Source: Oscillospiraceae bacterium
GTDB lineage: Bacteria; Bacillota; Clostridia; Oscillospirales; Oscillospiraceae
NCBI GenBank assembly: GCA_021768185.1
Contig: JAETNP010000029.1
Location: 1-64,000 of the forward strand
Length of the DNA stretch: 64,000 bases
Reading direction: 5' to 3'
The number at the start of each line of letters is the position of its first letter. The stretch's first letter is position 1. A program made the translations under genes and the position numbers. Positions 1-7,822 of this stretch are shown here, one piece after another. Under the pieces are notes generated by a model that saw only the letters and a list, made by a program, of their open reading frames with translations, was not told the DNA's origin and made no database searches.

Positions 1-64
1 GGCTCATACCCCGCCTCCCGCAGCAGCAGGGCGGCGGGGGGGGGGTGGAACCCGCCGCCCAAGC
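1..64 (-). pseudogene. possible 5' fragment of an mnmA-like PP-loop gene, degraded or badly read
   Basis: Read on the minus strand, these bases encode LGGGFHPPPAALLLREAGYE. This lines up with the N-terminal ATP-binding loop of tRNA 2-thiouridylase MnmA (typically MSGGVDSSVAALLL). The residues that should be V-D-S-S-V are F-H-P-P-P, produced by a run of ten C. The invariant Asp and Ser are therefore missing. Either the gene is dead or the bases are poor. No start codon can be assigned and the rest lies outside the window. The match is inferred by eye from about 20 residues. Confidence 0.3.
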
Positions 65-460
65 CCCCCCGGCGCCTGGTTGTTTCCAAAGACAAAAAAC
101 CAGGGGCAATACAAATAAAGATGGGGAAAAGCCAGGGTGGGGCCGGGGTCCGACCCCTACCCCACAGTGGGGGGGGACACCCCCCACAGCAGCAACAGCG
201 GGAGGGCGGCCCCCCGGGCCGGGGGCGCCCGCCGGGCCCCCCGGGGGGCCCGCGGCCCGGCGGGCGCCGGGGTGTTCTCCGGCCCGGGGGGACGCTCCCC
301 GCCGCAAATCCCATCAACACCCCATTCCCCCGCCGCGGCGCCGCGGAAACCCCCCCCCCCGACTCTTGCGTTCTATAATCAACCTGTTCTGATGTGCCGG
401 ACCCTCCGGCATTATTACTTCTGAATTTTCAATGCGACTCTCGGAAATAGTTTAAACGCA
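65..460. other. G/C-homopolymer-rich stretch without a credible gene
   Basis: This stretch is dominated by runs of G and C (for example 169-187, 215-256, 281-300 and 348-360). Short open frames exist on the plus strand but are Pro/Gly/Arg-rich and have no ribosome site or family resemblance, so none is called. From about 362 onward the composition returns to normal. A small hairpin (TGCCGGA/TCCGGCA, 395-411) sits downstream of the histidine kinase gene but lacks a U-tract. Confidence 0.5.
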
Positions 461-466
461 GGGGCA

Positions 467-1699
467 TCAGCCCGACTGCGGGATAACTGCGGTAAAGGTA
501 ATCACCCCGTCCGCGTAATGATTGGAAATGCGGCCCCTGTGGCGGGTGACGATGGCCTTGGCGGTGGACAGGCCAATGCCGTAGCCGCCGGTGGAACGGG
601 CGCGGGAGGAGTCCGCCCGGTAGAAGCGGTCAAAGTACCGGGAGAGCTGGGCCGTATCCACCCCCGCGCAGGGATTGGAGACGGAAATCCAAATGTTCCG
701 CCCCCGCGCGGATACGGACAGCCGGATGGTTCCCTCCGGGTCGCAGTATTTGACCGCGTTGTCCAGGAGGATGGAGAACAGCCGGAAAAAATTGTCCGGG
801 ACGCCCTTTAAGCGGATTCCATCCGCAATCTCCGCGGTCAGCGCCTTTCCGTCCGCCTCGGCCAGCGGCTGAAACGCGTCCACATTCGCCCGGGCGATCT
901 CGCTGACGGAAAACACCTCCGCCGCGTCCTCCCGGACCGTCTCCTCCGTGCGGGCCAGCTCCACCAGATTTTTGATCAGCCGGTCCAGCCGGGTGATCTG
1001 CGCTTTCGCGCTCTCCAGCCATTTGTCCTCCCCGTAGGCATCCTCCAGCAGTCCCATATCCGCCGATAAAATGGCCAGCGGCGTTTTCAGCTCGTGGGAG
1101 GCGTCGGTGACAAACTGCCGCTGCCGTTCCAGATTGTCAACGAAAGGACGAATGGCACGCTTGGACAGGACCAGCAGCAGAGCGAAAACGATCAGAATGC
1201 AGACCAGGAATATAATGGCCATAATGCGCAGCATATTATTGACCGCCTGGAGTTGAAGAAAGGAATCCAGCACGATGATGGTGCTTCCGCCGTTCTCATC
1301 GGAGAATATGCCGAAACGGTAGTGGTCGATATATCCGCGCTCTGTTCCGGCATCTATGATCCGGCTGACGGTGTCCACTACCGTCTGGCGGTCCAGGGCG
1401 GCGATGTGCTCCAGGTCAACGGATGCGACCTCCTTTTGGGCCGTAAGCTCCACAATGAAATATCTTGTTTCAAAGGCGGTTTCCGGCGTGACCTGAAAAT
1501 TGAAATCGGAGGGGTCGAAGCGGGAGCCGGGAGGAAGAAAGGACCCTCCGTTCTGATGAAGAATGAAAATGGCCTTGTCCACCCGGTTCGTGGTCGCGCA
1601 GTAGTTGCCAATGCCGATGGCGGCGCAGAGGACGGCCATGGTCCCGATCAGGGAAGCCATGGCGATGAGAATAAACTTCCGGCGCAATGAGCGGATCAT
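467..1699 (-). CDS. two-component sensor histidine kinase
   Basis: 410-residue membrane sensor kinase. The start is ATG at 1699, overlapping the regulator stop by four bases (ATGA); longer upstream frames are shadows of the regulator. There is a membrane segment at about residues 9-31, an extracellular sensor region at 32-157, a second membrane segment at 158-178, then HisKA with the phospho-acceptor His202 in SHELKTPLA. The ATPase domain follows, with an N-box (DNAVKY) and G-box (GYGIGLS). It should autophosphorylate and pass phosphate to the adjacent OmpR-type regulator. It is the last gene of a three-gene operon led by an alarmone synthetase. The stimulus cannot be read from sequence. Confidence 0.93.
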   Translation of the reverse strand: MIRSLRRKFILIAMASLIGTMAVLCAAIGIGNYCATTNRVDKAIFILHQNGGSFLPPGSRFDPSDFNFQVTPETAFETRYFIVELTAQKEVASVDLEHIAALDRQTVVDTVSRIIDAGTERGYIDHYRFGIFSDENGGSTIIVLDSFLQLQAVNNMLRIMAIIFLVCILIVFALLLVLSKRAIRPFVDNLERQRQFVTDASHELKTPLAILSADMGLLEDAYGEDKWLESAKAQITRLDRLIKNLVELARTEETVREDAAEVFSVSEIARANVDAFQPLAEADGKALTAEIADGIRLKGVPDNFFRLFSILLDNAVKYCDPEGTIRLSVSARGRNIWISVSNPCAGVDTAQLSRYFDRFYRADSSRARSTGGYGIGLSTAKAIVTRHRGRISNHYADGVITFTAVIPQSG

Positions 1700-2370
1700 A
1701 CCGTCTCCTCCAGCAGATACCCCTGGCCCCGGCGGGCGGTGATGCGGACGTTCCCGCCCACCGCCTCCAGCTTCCGGCGCAGATAAGAGATATAGGCCCA
1801 GACGACGTTGATCTCCGCCTCGCTGTCGTAGCCCCAGATATGCTCCATGAACTGCTCCGTGGAAATCAGCCGCCCCGTCTGCCGCATGAGCAGTTCCAGC
1901 ATCTGAAACTCCTTGCTGCCCAGCCGGATGCAGGAGGAACCGCATTTCAGTTCAAAGGTGGAGCAGTCCAGAGTGACATTTCCGGCGGTCAGGAGCTTCG
2001 GCGTGTACTCGCCGCCCCGGCGGGTCAGCGCCCGGACCCTGGCGGTAAATTCCCGGTTGTCGAAGGGTTTTGGTAAGTAGTCGTCCGCCCCGCTGTCCAG
2101 GCCCGCCACCCGGTCCTCCACCTGGCTCTTGGCCGTCAGCAGCAGCACCGGCGTGGCGATGTTTTTCTCCCGCAGGGCCTGCAGCGCCTGGATGCCGTCC
2201 AGCTTGGGCATCATAATGTCCAGGACGATGCAGTCGTAATTTTCCGCAAGCCCATAGTCCAGCGCGTCCTGCCCGTTGTAGACCACGTCCACGGAGTAGT
2301 GCTCCCGCTTGAGCAGGGCCTCCAGCACCATGGTCATTTCGGGCTCGTCGTCCGCAATTAAGATCCGCAT
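1696..2370 (-). CDS. OmpR/PhoB-family response regulator
   Basis: 224 residues. The receiver domain has the acidic pair D7-D8, phospho-acceptor Asp51 (VLDIMMPKLDG) and the conserved Lys in LLTAKS. A winged-helix DNA-binding domain follows (LLMRQTGRLISTEQ, then YISYLRRKLE). Its start overlaps the end of the upstream synthetase gene by 13 bases, and its stop overlaps the kinase start by four. Translation of all three is therefore probably coupled. It is the cognate partner of the downstream kinase. Target genes are unknown; candidates in view are the operon itself and the neighbouring lipoprotein. Confidence 0.94.
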   Translation of the reverse strand: MRILIADDEPEMTMVLEALLKREHYSVDVVYNGQDALDYGLAENYDCIVLDIMMPKLDGIQALQALREKNIATPVLLLTAKSQVEDRVAGLDSGADDYLPKPFDNREFTARVRALTRRGGEYTPKLLTAGNVTLDCSTFELKCGSSCIRLGSKEFQMLELLMRQTGRLISTEQFMEHIWGYDSEAEINVVWAYISYLRRKLEAVGGNVRITARRGQGYLLEETV

Positions 2371-3023
2371 GAGGTCTCCCCCTTTCCCGGCGCTTCGATC
2401 AGTTCCCGGATGGTTTGCAGGGACAGGTCCGTGGAGGCGATTTCATCCGCGCACCGCTTCAGCTCCCGGACGATCAGCGCCTGATCTTCAATGTCCTGCT
2501 TATACTTCAGCTGGTGCTCAATGCTGGCCCAGCAGTCCATGGCGATGGTGCGGAGCTGGACCTCCAGCCAGACCGGATGTTCCGGCGCTTCTTCCAGAAA
2601 CCGCAGGGGCATGGTGAGGATCATGTGATAGCTGCGGTAGCCGTTGGGCTTCGGATGGCGGATATAATCCTTCTCCCGCAAAATCCTGACGCCGGGAATC
2701 CGGCGAATCAGGCCGACCGTCTGGTCAATGTTCTGCACAAAGGGGCAGACCAGGCGCACCCCCGCGGCGTCCCACACATCCCGGAGGGCGCTGTCCGCCG
2801 TGACGGGGAGGCCCTGCCGCTCCAGTTTTGCCTTCATGCTCGCGGCGCTTTTGATTCGCGTCTGAAAAGACGCAATGGGGTCCCGCTCTCCCCGGCTGAC
2901 CTGATACCGCCGGATCATGTGGAGGCAGGAGAGGAACTCCTCGATCACGCCTTCCAAAAGAATCAGGCGGTCTCCATAAAATTCGCATTCCGCGCCGGTA
3001 ACCCCAAGGGGAAAATCTTCCAT
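2358..3023 (-). CDS. small alarmone synthetase (RelA/SpoT nucleotidyltransferase domain)
   Basis: 221-residue stand-alone (p)ppGpp synthetase of the YjbM/YwaC type. It has only the RelA/SpoT synthetase domain, with no HD hydrolase, TGS or ACT domain. Diagnostic motifs are NGYRSYHMI and EVQLRTIAMDCWASIEH, which carry the pyrophosphate-transfer and substrate residues. ATG at 3023 is preferred because GGGAG precedes it at good distance; the frame stays open upstream into a repeat element. Such enzymes transfer pyrophosphate from ATP to GDP or GTP. It is first in an overlapping operon with a two-component pair, so alarmone production and envelope signalling are probably co-expressed. Confidence 0.9.
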   Translation of the reverse strand: MEDFPLGVTGAECEFYGDRLILLEGVIEEFLSCLHMIRRYQVSRGERDPIASFQTRIKSAASMKAKLERQGLPVTADSALRDVWDAAGVRLVCPFVQNIDQTVGLIRRIPGVRILREKDYIRHPKPNGYRSYHMILTMPLRFLEEAPEHPVWLEVQLRTIAMDCWASIEHQLKYKQDIEDQALIVRELKRCADEIASTDLSLQTIRELIEAPGKGETSCGS

Positions 3024-3037
3024 GTCAAACTCCCTTC

Positions 3038-3230
3038 TATAGTCAAAGCAGTTGAAAAGAAGTAAAAGACTTCTTTTCAACTCTGCGGCGTTTCACGCCG
3101 CAGGAAGCCGCCAAAGCGGCTTCTGCTGAAGACTTCATAGTCAACACAGCGGTGCATACTGTGCGCCAATGGGCCAGCGGCCCATTGATTGAAAAAGCGC
3201 ACATGCGCTTTTTCAACTGTGTTGACTATA
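3038..3230. repeat. 193-bp multi-hairpin element with terminal inverted repeats
   Basis: The ends are imperfect 21-bp inverted repeats (3038-3058 and 3210-3230, 19 of 21 matching), beginning TATAGTCAA. Inside are five perfect or near-perfect hairpins: 3051-3081 (13-bp stem), 3083-3103 (8 bp), 3104-3123 (8 bp), 3168-3186 (8 bp) and 3189-3216 (13 bp). A third copy of the end motif TAGTCAACACAG lies at 3138-3149. There is no coding capacity of its own. It looks like a non-autonomous mobile element (MITE-like) or REP-type repeat. It abuts the synthetase promoter region and overlaps the last codons of the lipoprotein gene. Confidence 0.75.
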
Positions 3231-3710
3231 CGGTAAATCCGTATCGGACGGGGCGGTTCCTGCCAGCCAGAGGGTACACCGCAGACCGCCGTCCTCCGCC
3301 AGAATAAAAAGCAGCGCCACTTCCCGGGTATCGCGCCTGACGGTAACATGCCCTACGCCGTCCTCGCCGGTCATGGCATCTGTCACGGCCCCCTCGTCAA
3401 AGAAAAGCGTCATAGCGCCCTGCACCTCCCGCTGCCGGTCGAATACGGTCAGCAGCAGCTCCCCGCGCCGCGGCAGTCCGGAAACGCTGGCAATCCCGTC
3501 GCTGTCCACTTGGCAGTATCCGCCGTCCTCCCCCGTGGAGAAGCAGGCGGCGCTGTCATGGAGCGCGTCTCCGCTTTCCGTCTGAAACAGCGCCGCAACG
3601 GAAAGCCCGCCTTCGGCCGCTTCCCCGGGAGGCTCTGTGCCCGTACCGGCACAGCCCGGCAGAAGCAGCAGCGCCAGCAGCACGGCCCCTATTTTCCGAA
3701 TATGCACCAT
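3213..3710 (-). CDS. small secreted lipoprotein, function unknown
   Basis: 165 residues with a lipoprotein signal peptide (KIGAVLLALLLLPGC, lipobox Cys about residue 20). The mature part is small, acidic and probably beta-rich; I recognise no family. RBS GGAGG precedes the ATG. A TATACT -10-like box lies at 3744-3749 on the minus strand. The last residues (YSQHS) and the stop are encoded by the terminal inverted repeat of the adjacent 193-bp element, so the native C-terminus may have been replaced. It lies upstream of, and co-oriented with, the alarmone synthetase operon. Confidence 0.75.
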   Translation of the reverse strand: MVHIRKIGAVLLALLLLPGCAGTGTEPPGEAAEGGLSVAALFQTESGDALHDSAACFSTGEDGGYCQVDSDGIASVSGLPRRGELLLTVFDRQREVQGAMTLFFDEGAVTDAMTGEDGVGHVTVRRDTREVALLFILAEDGGLRCTLWLAGTAPSDTDLPYSQHS

Positions 3711-3901
3711 GGACGCCTCCTTCCGGTTGGTTTCTATGGCCTCAGTATAGAGGCCGAACTCAAAAACAACTTAAAAGATATAGGGCGGAAATCAAATTTT
3801 TTGTCCAGGGGAATGGACCGCCCCCGGCACAGGGGCCTTCTCAAAAACCGTCAGGGTGTCTGTGCGCATAGATTGGCCTCCTTGAATCGAATGATGCTTT
3901 T

Positions 3902-3920
3902 AATAGCCTGCTTTTGTTTT
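3902..3920. repeat. 19-bp direct repeat, copy 1
   Basis: AATAGCCTGCTTTTGTTTT lies just downstream of the marR stop. An identical copy is at 4431-4449, upstream of the same gene. The two copies bracket the MarR gene. Confidence 0.7.
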
Positions 3921-3959
3921 GCGGGGAAGTCCGCCGCCGCTGGGCAGCGGCGGCTTCTT

Positions 3960-4382
3960 TCATAGGGAATCCCGCACCTTTTTCAGCAGGGTATAAAAGA
4001 TGGTCCGCTCGGTTTCCGTCAGACCGGAGAGGAGCTTCTCCTCCGCCTCGGCCCGGAAGTGCAGGGCGGTGCGCACACACTCGATGCCCGCCGGCGTGAG
4101 CCGTACCAGCTTGACCCGCCGGTCCTCCGCATCTCCGAAGCCCTCCGCAAAGCCCTTCTGCTCCAGTCGGGCGATGATCCCTGCTGCCGTGGACTGGGCC
4201 ACGCGGAGGATCTGCTCCAGCTCCTTCAGGGAGCGCTGCCGGTCGGGGGCCCGGTCCAGCTCCACCAGCGCGTCCAGCTGTGCGATGGTCAGGTTCTGGT
4301 GGCGCAAAGCGTTGTTGGCATTTTTCCGCAGCTCGTCATGGATCTGCTTTATCAGCAGTCCGCAGTCCCTTGGTGTATCCAT
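3960..4382 (-). CDS. MarR-family transcriptional regulator
   Basis: 140-residue winged-helix regulator. It contains the MarR core LTIAQLDALVEL, a recognition-helix region (VAQSTAAGIIARLEQKGF) and the wing DAEDRRVKLVRLT. ATG at 4382 is chosen because GGAGGG stands 7 bases upstream and a full promoter (TTGACA/TATTGT) lies just ahead; the longer upstream frame is discarded. It diverges from the ABC exporter operon starting at 4513, the usual arrangement for a MarR repressor controlling itself and an efflux system. The ligand is unknown. Confidence 0.9.
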   Translation of the reverse strand: MDTPRDCGLLIKQIHDELRKNANNALRHQNLTIAQLDALVELDRAPDRQRSLKELEQILRVAQSTAAGIIARLEQKGFAEGFGDAEDRRVKLVRLTPAGIECVRTALHFRAEAEEKLLSGLTETERTIFYTLLKKVRDSL

Positions 4383-4403
4383 GTGGTATCCCTCCTTGGC
4401 AAA

Positions 4404-4432
4404 ACAATAGCGCGCTTTTGAAAATTTGTCAA
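4404..4432 (-). promoter_or_regulatory. marR promoter
   Basis: On the minus strand: -35 TTGACA (4432-4427), 17-bp spacer, -10 TATTGT (4409-4404), 22 bases before the marR start codon. The 19-bp repeat copy 2 overlaps the upstream edge of the -35 box and could serve as an operator. Confidence 0.7.
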
Positions 4433-4449
4433 TAGCCTGCTTTTGTTTT
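4431..4449. repeat. 19-bp direct repeat, copy 2
   Basis: Identical to 3902-3920. It sits in the divergent marR/ABC promoter region, touching the marR -35 box. It could be a MarR binding site or the scar of a past recombination. Confidence 0.6.
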
Positions 4450-4512
4450 TTAACTATCTTTAAAGTTCGTCCGCTATAATGGCGCCATTCTGAACAAAAG
4501 GAGGGGACCCCC

Positions 4513-5514
4513 TTGATTGAAATCGAACATCTGACCAAACGCTATGGAGAGCATCTGGCGGTGTCGGACCTGAGCTTTACTGTGGACAGCGGGCAGATTT
4601 ACGGCTTCCTGGGGCCGAACGGCGCGGGAAAGTCCACCACCATGAACATCATGACCGGCTGCCTGTCCGCCACGGAGGGCTGCGTCCGCATTGACGGCCA
4701 CGACATTTTCGAGGAGCCGGACAAGGCCAAGCGCCTCATCGGTTATCTTCCGGAGCAGCCCCCGCTCTACCTGAACGAGACGCCGGAGGAATACCTGCGT
4801 TTTGTAGGCGAGGCCAAGGGATTGCGGCGGGCAGACTTGGAGCGGCAGATCGGCGAGGTGATCCGGCAGACCGGAATTGAAGAGGTGGCCCGCCGCCGTA
4901 TTTCCGCACTGTCCAAAGGCTATAAGCAGCGGGTGGGCATTGCCCAGGCCCTGCTGGGCAGCCCCAAGGTCATTGTCCTGGATGAGCCCACCGTGGGCCT
5001 GGACCCCATCCAGATCATTGAAATCCGGGATTTGATCAAAGAGCTGGGCCGGACCCATACCGTGATTTTCAGCTCCCACATTCTCTCCGAGGTGCAGACC
5101 ATCTGCGACCAGATCATCATGATTGCAAAGGGGAGGCTGGCGGCTTTCGACACCCCGGGAAATCTGGAAAAGCACCTGCTCTCTCCCAATGAGGTGGTCC
5201 TGACCGCAGATGCCCGCACAGAGGAAGTACAGGCGCTCTTGGACGGCATAGACCATATTACGGACCTGACCCTGGAGGAGGGGCAAAACGGCTCCGTGAC
5301 GGCCCGTATCAAAACGGACCTGGGCAATGTCTATGACCTCTCCCGCGCCCTGTTCTCCGCCTTCGCCGCCAGCGGCAAGGTCCTGCTGGAGCTGACCGTG
5401 AAAAAAGCCAATCTGGAGGACGTCTTCCTGGAACTGGCGGAAACCGGCGACGGCGGCTTGGAAGCCCTGGCCGATGAATCCGGACATGTGGAAAGCGAGG
5501 CGGAGGAGAGATGA
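4513..5514 (+). CDS. ABC transporter ATP-binding protein (ABC-2 / GldA type)
   Basis: 333 residues, TTG start at 4513 behind GGAGGGG. Walker A GPNGAGKS (about 34-41), signature LSKGYKQR, Walker B VIVLDEPTVGLDP, and switch His in FSSHILSEV. A C-terminal extension of about 100 residues follows the core, as in GldA/CcmA-like subunits. A TATAAT box lies at 4475-4480, with a poor -35. It heads a four-gene overlapping operon (ATPase, permease, GldG-like, DUF4340), a set seen in Bacteroidetes gliding loci and widely in Firmicutes, where its cargo is undefined. Probably repressed by the divergent MarR protein. Confidence 0.92.
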   Translation: MIEIEHLTKRYGEHLAVSDLSFTVDSGQIYGFLGPNGAGKSTTMNIMTGCLSATEGCVRIDGHDIFEEPDKAKRLIGYLPEQPPLYLNETPEEYLRFVGEAKGLRRADLERQIGEVIRQTGIEEVARRRISALSKGYKQRVGIAQALLGSPKVIVLDEPTVGLDPIQIIEIRDLIKELGRTHTVIFSSHILSEVQTICDQIIMIAKGRLAAFDTPGNLEKHLLSPNEVVLTADARTEEVQALLDGIDHITDLTLEEGQNGSVTARIKTDLGNVYDLSRALFSAFAASGKVLLELTVKKANLEDVFLELAETGDGGLEALADESGHVESEAEER

Positions 5515-6374
5515 TTGCCGTATTGAAGCATGAGCTGAAAAGCTATTTCCACACGCTGACCGCCTATGTGTTTGGCGCGTTCCTGCTGGCCGCTGTCGGT
5601 ATCGGGGCCATGCTGTATAACATCCAGGCGGCGGTAAGCAATTTCGAGTTCGTTCTCAGCTTCAGCAGCCTGATCTTTGTGGTGACCGTCCCCATCCTGA
5701 CCATGCGGGTCATTGCGGAGGAGCGGAAGCAAAAGACCGATCAGCTGCTGTACTCCCTGCCCATCACCACGACCCAAGTCGTGGTGGGCAAGTACCTGGC
5801 ACTGCTGACAGTCTACCTGATCCCGCTGTGCATCATTGCGGTCTATCCGCTGATTTTCGCGCAGTTCGGGGATGTGTACCTGCCGGCCTCCTACGGCTCC
5901 ATTCTGGCGTTTTTCATCATGGGCGCGGCGCTGATCGCCCTGGGGATGTTTATCTCCTCCCTGACCGACAACCAGGGCTTTGCCGCCGGAATCGGGATCG
6001 CGGTGATTCTGCTGAACTACTACAGCGTCAGCCTCTCGGAGTACGTCTCCTCTACCGCCCTTGGCTCCGTGGCGGCCCTCTGCGTGATAATCCTGGCGCT
6101 GGGAGCGGTCATCAAGCACCTGACCAGAAACGAGAATCTGGCCTATGGCGTCTGCTTTGTTCTGATCGCGGCTATAGCCGCTGTCTGCTTCATGGACAGC
6201 ACGAAATTCGAGAATCTCCTGCCCGGCATCATGACCAGGCTGTCCCTGTTTGACCTGTTTACCGGCTTTGTCAACGGCGTCTTTGATATGACGTCCATCG
6301 TCTACTATGCCAGCGTGATCGTATTCTTCCTGTTCCTGTCCATCCAATCGCTGGAGAAACGGAGGTACAACTGA
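5511..6374 (+). CDS. ABC-2 type permease (GldF-like)
   Basis: 287-residue polytopic membrane protein with about six hydrophobic segments (for example residues 16-38, 48-72, 100-160, 165-190, 205-230, 255-280). It keeps the ABC-2 cytoplasmic motif IAEERKQKTDQLLYSLPI, which couples to the ATPase. Its ATG overlaps the ATPase stop (ATGA) and its stop overlaps the next start (TGATG). It is the channel-forming partner of the upstream ATPase; cargo unknown. Confidence 0.9.
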   Translation: MIAVLKHELKSYFHTLTAYVFGAFLLAAVGIGAMLYNIQAAVSNFEFVLSFSSLIFVVTVPILTMRVIAEERKQKTDQLLYSLPITTTQVVVGKYLALLTVYLIPLCIIAVYPLIFAQFGDVYLPASYGSILAFFIMGAALIALGMFISSLTDNQGFAAGIGIAVILLNYYSVSLSEYVSSTALGSVAALCVIILALGAVIKHLTRNENLAYGVCFVLIAAIAAVCFMDSTKFENLLPGIMTRLSLFDLFTGFVNGVFDMTSIVYYASVIVFFLFLSIQSLEKRRYN

Positions 6375-7822
6375 TGAAAAAATGGAACTTCCGGAAACCC
6401 GGCGGAACAGGGGACCGGAACGCCTTTCGCGGCGGTTCCTACTCCCTGACCATCACCGCGGTGGTGCTGGCAATCCTGATTGTGGTCAACATCTTCGTCT
6501 CCGCTTTACCCACCTCTGTGACCAAGTACGATATCAGCGCCTCCAAGCTCTATTCCATTACCAGCAATACCAAGGTGGTGGTCAATGCCCTGGAGGAGGA
6601 TGTGACCATCTATTGGGTGGTGCAGTCCGGCCAGGAGAACGAGGTGATCGAGAACCTGCTGGGGAAATACGACAGTCTCTCCGACCATATCCAGGTGGTG
6701 AAGAAGAACCCGGACGTTTACCCCGCCTTCGCGGAGCAGTACACGGACGAGACGGTACAAAACAACAGCCTGATCGTAGAGTGCGGGGAACGCAGCCGCT
6801 TCATTGGATACGATGACATCTATGTGCAGGAAGCGGATATGTATTCCTACTCCTATAACACATCCTTTGACGGCGAGGGGGCCATCACCTCCGCCATCGA
6901 CTATGTGGTCAGCGAGGAGCTGCCGCAGATCTACATTCTGGAGGGGCACGGGGAAGCGGACCTTCCGGCTTCTTTCCGGGAGCAGATTGAGAAGGAAAAT
7001 ATGGAAACCCAACCCCTCTCCCTGCTGACGGTGGACGAAATTCCGGAGGATGCGGACTGCGTGATGATCTACGCCCCGGCCAGTGACATTTCCCAGGAGG
7101 AAAAAGAACTGCTGGCGGACTATACAGCCCGGGGCGGAAAGCTGTTCGTAGCGGCCGGACCGGTGCAGGACGGCGTTCTGGAAAACCTCTACGGCCTGCT
7201 GGCGGACTACGGCGTAGAGGCCAACGAAGGAATCGTTGTGGAAGGAGACCGGGAGCATTATTCCTTCCAGGGTCCCGCGTCCCTGCTGCCGGATATGAAC
7301 AGCGATACCATAACGGATTCCCTGATCGAAGAAAACTATTACCCAACTATGCCCATCTCCCTTGGCCTGACCGTCACGGGGAACTCCGGCGGAGGAACGG
7401 TGACGGAGCTGCTGACCACCTCCGATACCGCCTACAGCAAGCTGGCGGGATACGGCATGACGGACTACGAAAAGGAGGACGGCGATATTGACGGCCCCTT
7501 TGCCCTGGCCGTCTCCATTGATACTGCCGGCGAGGGCAAAATCGTCTGGTTTGCCTCGTCCTATTTCCTGGAAGATCTGTATAACGCCACCTCCTCCGGA
7601 GCCAATTCCAACCTGGGGATGAACGCGCTGTCCTCTCTGATCGGAGAAACGGAAGCCATGGCGATTCGCAGCAAGTCGCTGAACTACCATTATCTGACCA
7701 TCAGCGATTCCGCGGCGTCGCTGCTGAAGACCGCCATGATCGGCGTGTTCCCGCTGCTGTATTTGGGCATCGGCGTTTGGGTGGTGCTGAGAAGAAGGAG
7801 GCTGCAAAGTGAACCGGTCTAA
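6374..7822 (+). CDS. GldG-like ABC system membrane-anchored protein
   Basis: 482 residues. There is an N-terminal membrane segment at about 24-46, a large extracytoplasmic domain (about 47-450), and a C-terminal membrane helix (ISDSAASLLKTAMIG onward) with a short RRRR-rich tail. The fold resembles the GldG / ABC-type uncharacterised transport family, with an IYILEGHGEADL-type segment characteristic of these proteins. It overlaps the permease and the DUF4340 gene. It is probably the periplasmic-side partner of the transporter, linking substrate to the permease. Confidence 0.85.
   Translation: MKKWNFRKPGGTGDRNAFRGGSYSLTITAVVLAILIVVNIFVSALPTSVTKYDISASKLYSITSNTKVVVNALEEDVTIYWVVQSGQENEVIENLLGKYDSLSDHIQVVKKNPDVYPAFAEQYTDETVQNNSLIVECGERSRFIGYDDIYVQEADMYSYSYNTSFDGEGAITSAIDYVVSEELPQIYILEGHGEADLPASFREQIEKENMETQPLSLLTVDEIPEDADCVMIYAPASDISQEEKELLADYTARGGKLFVAAGPVQDGVLENLYGLLADYGVEANEGIVVEGDREHYSFQGPASLLPDMNSDTITDSLIEENYYPTMPISLGLTVTGNSGGGTVTELLTTSDTAYSKLAGYGMTDYEKEDGDIDGPFALAVSIDTAGEGKIVWFASSYFLEDLYNATSSGANSNLGMNALSSLIGETEAMAIRSKSLNYHYLTISDSAASLLKTAMIGVFPLLYLGIGVWVVLRRRRLQSEPV

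Noticed and set aside
45-424. Overlapping Pro/Gly/Arg-rich open frames on the plus strand
   Set aside because: They result from G/C homopolymers that remove stops; no ribosome site, no domain, and three frames are open at once.
3931-3952. GCCGCCGCT/AGCGGCGG hairpin as marR terminator
   Set aside because: The stem is good but no U-run follows on the minus strand, so it is not listed as a terminator.
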